DNA of 46,566 bases, from contig JANYDH010000064.1 in the NCBI GenBank assembly GCA_025359865.1, positions 1 through 46,566 of the forward strand, written 5' to 3'. Below are positions 16,264 to 24,425 of the stretch, piece after piece (the stretch's first letter is position 1; the number at the start of each line of letters is the position of its first letter). Below the pieces are notes generated by a model. It ran no database searches and had not been told where the DNA came from. It was given only the letters and a program-made list of their open reading frames with translations. The translations under genes and the position numbers were made by a program. The stretch comes from Actinomycetes bacterium. Its GTDB lineage: Bacteria > Actinomycetota > Acidimicrobiia > Acidimicrobiales > Ilumatobacteraceae.

Positions 16264-17475
16264 TCAGCGAGTGGCTGCGGCAAGGGCGTCGATGATCTGG
16301 TCGATCTGCAGATCGGTGATGACGAGCGGGGGACAGAACGTGACGGAGTCGGCGTTGATCGCACGAGTGATCACTCCGTTGGCAAGCATCGCATCACGCA
16401 CGGTCATCGAGTTCTGATGGGGATGCAAGCCGGCGGCCCACATCGCGCCGACACCGCGGGCATGGTGGATCGTGCCGTCGGACGCCAGTGCCTCCAGGCC
16501 ATTGCGTAGGCGAGCACCAACGTGAGTGGCCCGCTCGACGAGACCTTCGCGGCGGATGATCGCCAGGTTGGCCAGACCCGCAGCGCACGCGGTCGGGTGT
16601 CCCGAGTATGTGAACCCATGGCGGAGGAAGAAGTCGGGGTCGGCCTCGAGCCCGGCACGAACAGCCGGCCCGACCAACACTCCTCCGAGGGGTTGGTACC
16701 CCGAAGTGACGGCCTTTGCGAACGTGACCATGTCGGGCCGCACATCGTAGTGGTGGGCGGCGAACCACGAACCGAGGCGTCCGAATCCGGTGATCACCTC
16801 ATCGAAGATGAGGAATGCGCCGTGCTGGTCGCACAACTTGCGCAGCGATGCCAAGTAGCCGTCCGTCGGGGGGTGGATGCCCCCGGCACCCTGCACGGGT
16901 TCGGTGAGCACAGCGGCGATCTCGTTGCCATGTTCGCTCATCAGCGTGGCCAGCGCTTCGATGTCGTCGGCCGGTACTTGCACCACGTCGCCGACGAATG
17001 GCCCGAAGTTCTCCCTGTTCGGAGCGATTCCCTGGGCGCTGGTGCCTCCGTAGGCAACGCCGTGATAGCCGCGTATGCGGGAGATGATCAGCTTGCGCTG
17101 CGGCTGCCCGGCCTGAACATGGGCGATGCGGGCCAGCTTCATCGCCGAGTCGATCGACTCGGATCCGGACGAGCAGAAGAACACCCGTGCATCGACCATC
17201 GGCGCAATCTCGTGTAACTCAGCGGCCAGTTGTTCGGCAGGTTCGTTGGTGAACGGGTCGAAACAGCTGTAGGCCTCGAGCTGGAGCATCTGCCGAGAGA
17301 CTGCATCGGCCATCTCTGCCCGGCCATGGCCGATCGCGCAGTACCACAAGCTGGCCATGCCGTCGACCAGCGCGTTGCCGTCGGCGTCCCACACCATGGC
17401 ACCGTCGCCCCGAACGATCCGGATGAACGACTCGCGAGTCGGCTTGGCAAAGGGATGCAGAAAGGCAGATGGCAC
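16264..17475 (-). CDS. Class III aminotransferase (omega-amino acid/DAPA type)
   Basis: A PLP fold-type I aminotransferase of 403 residues. It shows DGMASLWYCAIGHG, the cofactor-phosphate loop CSSGSESIDSAMKLAR, YHGVAYGG, the PLP-nitrogen aspartate in FDEVITGFGRLG, and the Schiff-base lysine in TFAKAVTSGYQPLGG. The SLWY and GFGRLG forms resemble beta-alanine:pyruvate/omega-aminotransferases and DAPA aminotransferase; no biotin genes lie nearby, so an omega-aminotransferase is likelier. It is somewhat short (relatives are 430-460), mostly at the N-terminus. The GTG at 17475 follows a reverse-strand TACCGT by 7 nt. Confidence 0.87.
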   Translation of the reverse strand: MPSAFLHPFAKPTRESFIRIVRGDGAMVWDADGNALVDGMASLWYCAIGHGRAEMADAVSRQMLQLEAYSCFDPFTNEPAEQLAAELHEIAPMVDARVFFCSSGSESIDSAMKLARIAHVQAGQPQRKLIISRIRGYHGVAYGGTSAQGIAPNRENFGPFVGDVVQVPADDIEALATLMSEHGNEIAAVLTEPVQGAGGIHPPTDGYLASLRKLCDQHGAFLIFDEVITGFGRLGSWFAAHHYDVRPDMVTFAKAVTSGYQPLGGVLVGPAVRAGLEADPDFFLRHGFTYSGHPTACAAGLANLAIIRREGLVERATHVGARLRNGLEALASDGTIHHARGVGAMWAAGLHPHQNSMTVRDAMLANGVITRAINADSVTFCPPLVITDLQIDQIIDALAAATR

Positions 17476-17482
17476 AACAGCG

Positions 17483-17488
17483 ACGGTA
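17483..17488 (-). promoter_or_regulatory. -10 box TACCGT of the aminotransferase gene
   Basis: On the reverse strand TACCGT ends 7 nt before the GTG at 17475. It lies next to the 8-bp tandem repeat at 17503-17533, which would overlap the region upstream of this -10 box. Confidence 0.5.
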
Positions 17489-17502
17489 CCGCCTTAGCGT
17501 AT

Positions 17503-17533
17503 CGGCTACTCGGCTACTCGGCTACTCGGCTAC
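17503..17533. repeat. 8-bp tandem repeat (CGGCTACT, about 3.9 units)
   Basis: CGGCTACT is repeated head to tail three times and followed by CGGCTAC. It sits in the divergent promoter region between the aminotransferase and the PknG operon, about 40 bp upstream of the operon's -10 box and 15 bp upstream of the aminotransferase -10 box. Changes in copy number could alter promoter spacing. Confidence 0.9.
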
Positions 17534-17574
17534 GACATCCGCACACCAGCGGTCGTACCCGTTGCCATATCGCC

Positions 17575-17580
17575 TACACT
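17575..17580 (+). promoter_or_regulatory. -10 box TACACT of the PknG-type operon
   Basis: TACACT ends 9 nt before the ATG at 17590, giving a leaderless or nearly leaderless mRNA. It is the only promoter-like site seen ahead of the seven tightly packed genes to 26452. No good -35 match was found. Confidence 0.4.
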
Positions 17581-17589
17581 GGCCCGACG

Positions 17590-18915
17590 ATGCAGCGGCT
17601 CGGAACCACGGCAACCACGCCCAGCGGTGAACCCGCTGTGTCGCTCGCCTCGCGGTTGGGTCGCGCGCTCTCGTGGAAGTCTGCGGAATCGCCAACACGG
17701 CTCAAGGCGGTCATTGCCGTCACGGTGGTGCTTGCCGCGCTGCTGTCACTCGGCGGGTGGTACTCGGTCGACCGGCGGGCGAATGCCATCGACGATGCTG
17801 CCGCGGCCGCCGAGCAGCTGATCCAGGTGCAAGATGTACGGGTGCTCGCAGTGCAGGCCGACGCGATCGCCTCGAACGCGTACCTTGCCGTCGGGCAAGA
17901 AACCACGGCACAGCGCGCTGAATACGACGACCGGATTGCAGGTGTCGCCACCGGACTCGTTCGGGTGTCGCAAGCAGCCACCATCATCGATGCCGTGTTG
18001 CTGCGACAGGCCAACGCCCACTTCAGCACCTACGTGGGACTCGTCGAGCAGGCTCGGGCCAACAACCGACAGGGGTTCCCGGTCGGAGCGGCGTACCAGA
18101 AGCAGGCTCGCGAGGTGAGCAGACAGTTGGTCGATGATTTGCGCCAGGTGGAGTCGAACTCTCGGGAAGGCGTCGACGCAAGCATGGAACGCGCCCACCG
18201 CGCCAGTTGGGCGCTCGCCGTTGCTGCATTGTTGTTGTTCGCCGCACTGGTCGTGGGATGCCTGTGGTTGGCGCTGCGGTGGCGACGGCTCTTCAACGTG
18301 CCGCTCGCGATCGCCACGATTATCACGCTCACCGTGCTCACCGTTGGATTGGGTGTCAACGCCAACGCGATAGGAACCGCAGACGATGTGGTCACCGGGC
18401 CGTTGTCCACCGCCGACCTGGTGGCCCAGGCCCGAGCGGCGGGCTTCGATGCCAGGTCGAACGAGGCGCTCACGCTCATCGCTCGTGGTAACGGTGCCGA
18501 CTACCAGATCGGCTGGCAGCGTGCCTCCAACATTGTCGACACAGCGTTGGGCGCGGCCTGTAGCCAGTTCGGCGAGGGCTGCTCGGCGATCGACGCCTAT
18601 CGCGGGTACACGGGCACCCACGAGGCAATCCGTGAGCTCGACGAGGGAGGCAACTGGGACGCTGCCGTACAGCTCGCGACCACCGGGTCGAGTCCCGATG
18701 CCCCAACCGGCACCGACGATCCGAACGTCACCTTCGATCAGTTCGCCGCCGACACTGGCCTCGTGGTCGAGGCCCAATCGAGCTTGGCGGCGATCGGCTT
18801 CAGCGATGCCGTCTCGTCCTTGGGTGCGCTTCGGCTGTTCATGCTCCTCGCCGGCGCCGCCGTGGCGATCCTCGCGGTCATCGGGTACGGCCAGCGAATC
18901 AAGGAGTACCGGTGA
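17590..18915 (+). CDS. glnX: GlnX-like four-helix membrane sensor of the PknG operon
   Basis: A 441-residue membrane protein with four predicted transmembrane segments at about 39-58, 207-230, 237-258 and 414-434. They leave two extracytoplasmic helical domains (about 59-206 and 259-413), each Ala/Gln-rich like sensor four-helix bundles. This topology and the position before a GlnH-like lipoprotein and a PknG-like kinase match mycobacterial GlnX, which relays GlnH-bound amino acid status across the membrane to PknG. There is no kinase, HAMP or other cytoplasmic domain, so the signal must pass by protein contact. The ATG at 17590 follows a -10 box; the reading frame is open further upstream but crosses the tandem repeat. 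Its TGA overlaps the next GTG. The assignment rests on context and topology more than on motifs. Confidence 0.75.
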   Translation: MQRLGTTATTPSGEPAVSLASRLGRALSWKSAESPTRLKAVIAVTVVLAALLSLGGWYSVDRRANAIDDAAAAAEQLIQVQDVRVLAVQADAIASNAYLAVGQETTAQRAEYDDRIAGVATGLVRVSQAATIIDAVLLRQANAHFSTYVGLVEQARANNRQGFPVGAAYQKQAREVSRQLVDDLRQVESNSREGVDASMERAHRASWALAVAALLLFAALVVGCLWLALRWRRLFNVPLAIATIITLTVLTVGLGVNANAIGTADDVVTGPLSTADLVAQARAAGFDARSNEALTLIARGNGADYQIGWQRASNIVDTALGAACSQFGEGCSAIDAYRGYTGTHEAIRELDEGGNWDAAVQLATTGSSPDAPTGTDDPNVTFDQFAADTGLVVEAQSSLAAIGFSDAVSSLGALRLFMLLAGAAVAILAVIGYGQRIKEYR

Positions 18916-19973
18916 ACCTGCTCCACAGTCACTCAGCACCAGAGCGACCTGGCCGTGCGCGTCGTACGCGTCGTGCCGTTCACGGCGTGTTGGCGGCAGG
19001 TGTCGCGCTGTTGGTGGCGGCCTGCTCTGGGTCGGCGACCCTGCCGAGCGAGATCACCGGCGGTGTCGCCACCACTGAGGCGCCTTCCACCCCTGCGCCG
19101 AGGGAGTGTACCCCCGCTCAGAATTCGCAGGAGGATGCCACCCGGTCGTACCCGAGGCTCGACCCGCTTCCGGCACCGGCGAACTTGCCCGCTGGTTCGA
19201 CGATGGCGGCGATTCGTCAGAGCGGTCGCCTACGCGTGGGCGTCTCGGCCGACACATTGCTGTTCGGGGCGCGCAACGCGCTCACTGGGCAGATCGAGGG
19301 CTTCGACATCGACATGCTGAAGGAGGTCGCCAAGGCAATCTTCGGTCCTGACGGCGCTGCCAAGATCGAGTTCCACGTCATCCGCTACGACCAGCGTCTG
19401 CCACAACTCGAGGCCAACGATGTCGACATCGTGGCTCACACGATGACGATCAACTGCAAGCGGTGGTTGCGCATCGCATTCTCCACCGAGTACTTCCATG
19501 CGGGCCAGAAGGTGTTGGTCAAGAAGGGCTCCGGCTTCACCGAGGTCGAAGATCTGGTCGTCGCTGCCGCCACTGTGTGTGCGCCCGAGGGCAGTACCAA
19601 CATCGACGAGATCACCAAACCGGAGTACACCGGCATCGTCGTGGTCGGCAAGGCCGACATCAGCGATTGTCTCGTCGCGATGCAACAAGGCGATGTCGAC
19701 GCGATCACCGGTGACGACACGGTCCTGGCCGGCTTTGCCGCCCAGGACCCGAGCACCGAGGTGGTCGGCCGACAGTTCACCGGCGAGCCGTACGGACTGG
19801 GGATGAATGCCAAGGCCGTCGACTTCGTGCAGTTCGTCAACGCCGTGTTGGCCGACGTGCGTACGTCGGGACGATGGGGCGAGATCTACAAGACCTGGCT
19901 GATCGATACCGGGGCGTTGCAAGGCACGGTGATCGACCCGCCCGTGCCAAACGAGCAGCGGCCGGCGCCATGA
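18912..19973 (+). CDS. glnH: GlnH-like amino-acid-binding lipoprotein
   Basis: A periplasmic solute-binding protein (SBP_bac_3 family) of 353 residues. The lipoprotein signal ends LLVAAC with C38 as the lipidation site, followed by a Thr/Pro-rich tether. The binding domain starts near residue 98 with RLRVGVSADTLLFG and has GFDIDMLKEVAKAIFG, ANDVDIVAHTMTIN, RIAFSTEYFHAGQKVLV and a C-terminal SGRWGEIYKTWL. No ABC permease or ATPase is adjacent, so it looks like a sensor and not a transporter component. In mycobacteria the corresponding GlnH binds aspartate and glutamate and controls PknG. The GTG start has AAGGAG (18901-18906) 5 nt upstream and overlaps the GlnX stop. Confidence 0.88.
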   Translation: MNLLHSHSAPERPGRARRTRRAVHGVLAAGVALLVAACSGSATLPSEITGGVATTEAPSTPAPRECTPAQNSQEDATRSYPRLDPLPAPANLPAGSTMAAIRQSGRLRVGVSADTLLFGARNALTGQIEGFDIDMLKEVAKAIFGPDGAAKIEFHVIRYDQRLPQLEANDVDIVAHTMTINCKRWLRIAFSTEYFHAGQKVLVKKGSGFTEVEDLVVAAATVCAPEGSTNIDEITKPEYTGIVVVGKADISDCLVAMQQGDVDAITGDDTVLAGFAAQDPSTEVVGRQFTGEPYGLGMNAKAVDFVQFVNAVLADVRTSGRWGEIYKTWLIDTGALQGTVIDPPVPNEQRPAP

Positions 19974-21052
19974 GCACCACGGGAGCTGCCCAGCGGGCTG
20001 GCGAGGTGCTCGCCCAGTGGGACGACTGGTCTGCGCGTTGTACCGACCAACTGTTCGATCTCGACACGCGTGCCACATCGGTCGGAACCGACGCGGATCG
20101 TTTGGATGTCGCCGCAGCGTTTCTCTGCCGCAAGGCGATCTTCGATCGAATCGAACAGTTGCGGGTCGCTGTTCAGCGGGGCGGCAGCGATGTGGCTGCG
20201 CTGTCCACTCGTCCACTCGTCGACGGTCAGGGCGGCCTCGTGGCCGACAACTTGTCCAGCGCCGCAAACCTGGTCGATGCCATCATTGCCAAGGTCGACC
20301 AGCGGCTCACGGCCATCGAGCAGGCTGACGCGACGGTCGAACGGTCGGTTGTAGCTATTGTCCACGACCTGGCCGAAGCCGACCGATTGGTCGAGCAACT
20401 CGGTATACACGCAGGCCGGGTTGCGAAGTTGCATACACGAGCAGCTACCACCGACCGCACAGCGGTATCGCTGACCGCTTTGGCGACCGACGTGATGTCG
20501 ATGGTGACCGTGCTTCGATCCGCCGACAGCGACCGGTTGCGGATCGTTGCCGCGTTGCCCGGTATCCCGGCGAAGCTGGAGCAACTCGTTGCACGCGAGG
20601 TGGCGGTACGAGCCGTCGTCGCCCGGTGCCGCGACAAGGTGTTGCCGCTGCCCAATCTTGCGGTTCCAGCCGTGGCCGCGATCGAACCGCTGGATGCCGC
20701 TGTTGTGTTGTCGTCCATGCCATGGCCGGCCGCATTCGCGAAACTTCAGCCGTATCTCGATCGACTCGACCGCCTTGGTGCTGCGCTGGACGAGGTCGAT
20801 CGCCGGTTCTCCCTCGTGTTGTCCCGTCGAGATGACTTACGTGGTCTTCTGCAGGCATACCGTGACAAGGCGGGGGCCCATGGCCTTGCCGAGGATCCGC
20901 TGCTCGAGCCCGCCTACCGGGTCGCCGAGGCGGTGTTGTGGTCCGCGCCGTGCAACGTCGACGTAGCCGAGCCGCTGGTGGATGTGTACACCGACGCCGT
21001 CAACAACGCCGTCGTGTTGCGTTCGACGCCGCGAGACTCAGGAGAACGCTGA
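19970..21052 (+). CDS. Uncharacterised helical protein between GlnH and PknG
   Basis: A 360-residue soluble protein with no signal peptide, transmembrane segment or recognisable enzyme motif. It is almost wholly helical by composition, rich in Ala, Val, Leu, Asp and Arg, with heptad-like stretches at about 85-150 (NLVDAIIAKVDQRLTAIEQ) and 255-310 (LQPYLDRLDRLGAALDEVD), so coiled coils or helical bundles are likely. Its start overlaps the glnH stop (ATGA) and its TGA shares a base with the pknG ATG (TGATG), so it is locked into the signalling operon between sensor and kinase. It could be an adaptor linking GlnX to the kinase or a kinase substrate; this is inference from position. Confidence 0.75.
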   Translation: MSTTGAAQRAGEVLAQWDDWSARCTDQLFDLDTRATSVGTDADRLDVAAAFLCRKAIFDRIEQLRVAVQRGGSDVAALSTRPLVDGQGGLVADNLSSAANLVDAIIAKVDQRLTAIEQADATVERSVVAIVHDLAEADRLVEQLGIHAGRVAKLHTRAATTDRTAVSLTALATDVMSMVTVLRSADSDRLRIVAALPGIPAKLEQLVAREVAVRAVVARCRDKVLPLPNLAVPAVAAIEPLDAAVVLSSMPWPAAFAKLQPYLDRLDRLGAALDEVDRRFSLVLSRRDDLRGLLQAYRDKAGAHGLAEDPLLEPAYRVAEAVLWSAPCNVDVAEPLVDVYTDAVNNAVVLRSTPRDSGER

Positions 21053-23289
21053 TGCACTGTGTGCAACCCGGCTGCGGCGGTTCGATCGCCGACGGATACT
21101 GCGACGTGTGCGGCCTTGCCGCGGACAGCCCCGCCGCTCGCGTAGTAGCGGCAAGTGGGCGCTCGGCTGAGTCGGGTTCGCCGCGCTCTACGCGTGCTAG
21201 TTCGGTCACCAATCGGCTCGGTACGGTGCCGCTCGGTTCGGCGCGTTCCACCACTGCGAGTCGCGCCACCAAGCGGCTCGATCGGCAACGTGGCGTGTCA
21301 CGTCTCGGTGCCGGTCTCACCGAGATTCCGTCGGTGCCGATTCTCGACCCGCGCCAGGCGTTGATGGATCCGGCGGTGGTTTCCGAAGAGAAGCGGTTCT
21401 GTTCGGTCTGCCAGAGCGTCGTCGGGAGAGCCCGCGACGGCTCACCCGGGCGTACGAAGGGGTTCTGCCCGAAGTGCCGCACCCCGTTCGATTTCGAGCC
21501 GAAGCTGACCGCCGGGACGATGTTGGGTGGGCAGTACGAAATCATGGGTTGTCTCGCCCACGGCGGCATGGGCTGGATCTATCTCGCGCGTGACCGCAAT
21601 GTAAACGACCGGTGGGTGGTCGTAAAGGGATTACTCAACGCCGGTGATCCCGATGCGTACCGTGCCGCGGTAGCCGAAAAGCAGTTCTTGGCAGAAGTGG
21701 AACATCCGATCATCGTCGAGATCTACAACTTCGTCGCCGGAGCGGACGGCTCGTCGTACATCGTCATGGAATACGTCGGTGGACAGTCGTTGAACAACTT
21801 GTTGAAGTCTCGGATGAAGGCGGCCAGTGGGCGCTTTTCGCCGCTGCCGCTCGATCAAGCGGTCGCGTTCATGATCGAGGTCCTGCCGGCGTTTTCGTAC
21901 CTCCACGGGTTGGGCTTGCTCTACTGCGACTTCAAGCCAGCCAACGTGATTCAAGTCGGAGATGGCATCAAGCTGATCGACCTCGGCGGCGTACGCCGCA
22001 TCGACGATGATGCATCACCGATTTACGGCACGGTTGGATTCCAGGCCCCAGAGGTGGCAACTGATGGCACGTCAGTCCCGAGCGACCTGTACACCATCGC
22101 CCGCACGCTCGCCGTGCTGGTGTTCGAGTTCCGGGGCTACCAGAACCAGTACGTCGATTCACTACCGCCGCCCGACGAAGCACCGATCCTGGCCGAGCAC
22201 GACTCGCTGTACCGACTGCTGCAGAGGGGCACCGCACTTCGACCCGAAGACCGGTTCCAGACGGCCGAGGAGATGCGCGTGCAACTACTCGGTGTGCTGC
22301 GCGAGATTGCTGCACACGACAGCAAAGGCGACGTCACCCGCAGCACACCCTCGTCGATCTTCGACGCGCCGACTGTGGCCAGTGATCGTCTGGATTGGCA
22401 CGACCTTCCCCGGTTGGGGCCCGATGTCGATGATCCGTTACACGCCTGGCTGCAGAGCGTCACCACCGATGATCCCGTAACCCGTCGTCAGTTATTGGAC
22501 GGAGCGCCGGGTAGCAGCGTGGGACTGTCGATCGAGATCGGTTACGCCGATCTCGCCCTCGGCCACTGCGACGCGGTCGACGCGACGGCCCGTGCCCTCT
22601 TGCAGGCCGACCCGTGGGAGTGGCGGGCGGTGTGGATGCAGGGTTTGGCGGCACTCCAGACCGGTCGTGCCGGCGACGCCGTGGGGGCGTTCAACACGGT
22701 CTACGGTCAACTGCCTGGTGAGCTGGCCCCGAAGCTCGCTCTGGCGCTCGCATGTGAGCAGTCTGGCGACCTCGATGTAGCCGAGCGCACCTACGCCGTC
22801 TGCGCTCGAAGTGATGCTGCCTATGTAGCGGCAGCCCAGTTCGGGTTGGCACGAGTGGCAGCAGCGGGTGGTCGACGCGGTGATGCACTCGCCGCACTCG
22901 ACCGCATTCCCACTACCAGCCGCGCCTATGGCGACTCACGTCGCAAGCGTGCATTGATCCTCGCCGCGGCCGACGGGGCTATCCATCGTCTCGTCGATCT
23001 GGACGCAGCTGCCCACGAACTCGAACAGGCAACCATGGACGAGGCACAGCGCGCCCAGGTACGTGTACAGATCTACGAGTCTGCACTGCGCCAGGTGCTG
23101 TCGGCCGGCTCCGGTTCGGCGGGTCCAGACGGTGACGGCACGGTCGGGGGGGTTGCCGCGAGCGAAGTGCCACTGCGGCGGGCCCTCGAACGTGCATACC
23201 GCGCAGCTGCTACGTACCAGAGTGATCGAACGGCGCGGGTGCAGCTTGTTGACCTTGCCAATCAGGTGAGGACGAGAACGCTCACATGA
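21052..23289 (+). CDS. pknG: PknG-like serine/threonine protein kinase
   Basis: A soluble kinase of 745 residues, close to mycobacterial PknG (750). In order: an N-terminal zinc ribbon (CVQPGCGG...YCDVCG, about 3-20), a Ser/Thr/Arg-rich linker, a rubredoxin-like module with C117, C120, C139 and C142, the kinase domain (about 160-430) and a TPR-like helical C-terminus (about 445-745). Kinase motifs are CLAHGGMGWIYLARD, catalytic K192, YCDFKPANVI with catalytic D293, and DLG (D310) in place of DFG. HRD replaced by YCD and the CLAHGG loop are PknG hallmarks. PknG is regulated by its rubredoxin and TPR domains and controls glutamate metabolism through an FHA protein. AGGAG (21040-21044) precedes the ATG. 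The TGA overlaps the PP2C start. Confidence 0.95.
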   Translation: MHCVQPGCGGSIADGYCDVCGLAADSPAARVVAASGRSAESGSPRSTRASSVTNRLGTVPLGSARSTTASRATKRLDRQRGVSRLGAGLTEIPSVPILDPRQALMDPAVVSEEKRFCSVCQSVVGRARDGSPGRTKGFCPKCRTPFDFEPKLTAGTMLGGQYEIMGCLAHGGMGWIYLARDRNVNDRWVVVKGLLNAGDPDAYRAAVAEKQFLAEVEHPIIVEIYNFVAGADGSSYIVMEYVGGQSLNNLLKSRMKAASGRFSPLPLDQAVAFMIEVLPAFSYLHGLGLLYCDFKPANVIQVGDGIKLIDLGGVRRIDDDASPIYGTVGFQAPEVATDGTSVPSDLYTIARTLAVLVFEFRGYQNQYVDSLPPPDEAPILAEHDSLYRLLQRGTALRPEDRFQTAEEMRVQLLGVLREIAAHDSKGDVTRSTPSSIFDAPTVASDRLDWHDLPRLGPDVDDPLHAWLQSVTTDDPVTRRQLLDGAPGSSVGLSIEIGYADLALGHCDAVDATARALLQADPWEWRAVWMQGLAALQTGRAGDAVGAFNTVYGQLPGELAPKLALALACEQSGDLDVAERTYAVCARSDAAYVAAAQFGLARVAAAGGRRGDALAALDRIPTTSRAYGDSRRKRALILAAADGAIHRLVDLDAAAHELEQATMDEAQRAQVRVQIYESALRQVLSAGSGSAGPDGDGTVGGVAASEVPLRRALERAYRAAATYQSDRTARVQLVDLANQVRTRTLT

Positions 23290-24395
23290 GTTCCACGGGG
23301 GTGGGTGACGTGGCCTGCCCGCAGTGCGGCGCCGCCATCGCATCAGGCGACACCTTTTGCGAGGCGTGCGGTACCGCGCTGGTCGCCGACGCGGTGGCTG
23401 CGGCTGCGGTCGCTGCGGTCTTGGCTGCTGCTGCGGCGCCGGTCGATCCGGACCGGGCTGGCGCGGGAGCCAACGTGTCGGTGCCGGGACCGTGCGTGGT
23501 GTGCGGCGGCGTGATCGACGACGACGGGTTCTGTGGTACGTGCGGTCAGAAGGCTCGCACCGAGCGCGATCACTGGATTGAATCGCCGGCAGTCTGGGTT
23601 GGAGGAGTGTGCGACAAGGGCATCGTTCATTCCGGTAACGAAGATGCGATGGCGTTGGCCGCCACGCCGTTCGGTGACCGAACCGATGCGCGTGCGGTGC
23701 TCGTGGTCTGCGACGGCGTCACCTCTGCTCCACACAGCGACCGCGCGAGCATCGCCGCGGTTCGTGCTGCGTGCGCTGCGCTGGTAGCTGCGCCACCGCC
23801 CGCAGCCGATGATCCGTTTCCGGCCCAACTCGATCACTGGCAACGCCACCTCGGTGTCGCGTGCGCCGCCGCAAACGTTGAAGCGGTCGCCGTGGCGCGC
23901 GTGTTGGGTGATCCGCCCGAGCCTCCATCGTGCACCTTCGTAGCAGCCATCGTGGCGCAGCACCTGGTGTCTGTTGCCTGGTGCGGCGACTCGCGGGCCT
24001 ACTGGATTCCTGATGCGGGCGAGGGCGAGGAACTCTCCACCGATCACTCGATCGGCACTGAACTCATGCGTGCCGGTGCCACCCGCGAGATCGCAGAAGC
24101 CGACCCCGCATCTCACACGATCACCAGGTGGCTCGGGGCCGACTCGGTCGATCCCACGCCCGAGTACGTCACCCGCCGCCTCGATGACGCCGGATGGGTG
24201 GTGGTGTGTTCTGACGGAATGTGGAACTACGCGTCCACGCCGCAGGCACTTGGGGCGCTGCTCACGGAGGCCGGGGCCGATGGGGCCACCGGTCCAACAG
24301 CGCTGGCGGAATCGTTGGCCGCATGGGCAAACGATCAGGGTGGCCACGACAACATCACCGTCGCCCTTGCCCGTCACGAGCGCCAAGTACCATGA
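23286..24395 (+). CDS. PP2C-type Ser/Thr phosphatase with two zinc ribbons
   Basis: A 369-residue metal-dependent phosphatase likely to oppose the neighbouring kinase. Two zinc ribbons come first: CPQCG...CEACG (about 11-29) and CVVCG...CGTCG (about 70-87), separated by an Ala-rich linker. The PP2C domain (about 105-365) keeps the metal and catalytic motifs GNEDAMA, VVCDGVTSAP, CGDSRAY, CSDGMWNY and GGHDNITV. The start overlaps the pknG stop (ATGA). Mycobacteria have PstP elsewhere in the genome and not in the pknG locus, so a dedicated operon phosphatase is a notable difference. The zinc ribbons resemble those of PknG and the FHA protein and could dock the partners together (inference). Confidence 0.92.
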   Translation: MSSTGVGDVACPQCGAAIASGDTFCEACGTALVADAVAAAAVAAVLAAAAAPVDPDRAGAGANVSVPGPCVVCGGVIDDDGFCGTCGQKARTERDHWIESPAVWVGGVCDKGIVHSGNEDAMALAATPFGDRTDARAVLVVCDGVTSAPHSDRASIAAVRAACAALVAAPPPAADDPFPAQLDHWQRHLGVACAAANVEAVAVARVLGDPPEPPSCTFVAAIVAQHLVSVAWCGDSRAYWIPDAGEGEELSTDHSIGTELMRAGATREIAEADPASHTITRWLGADSVDPTPEYVTRRLDDAGWVVVCSDGMWNYASTPQALGALLTEAGADGATGPTALAESLAAWANDQGGHDNITVALARHERQVP

Positions 24396-24425
24396 CCGAC
24401 ACGTCAAACCGAGTGGAGGAGACGC

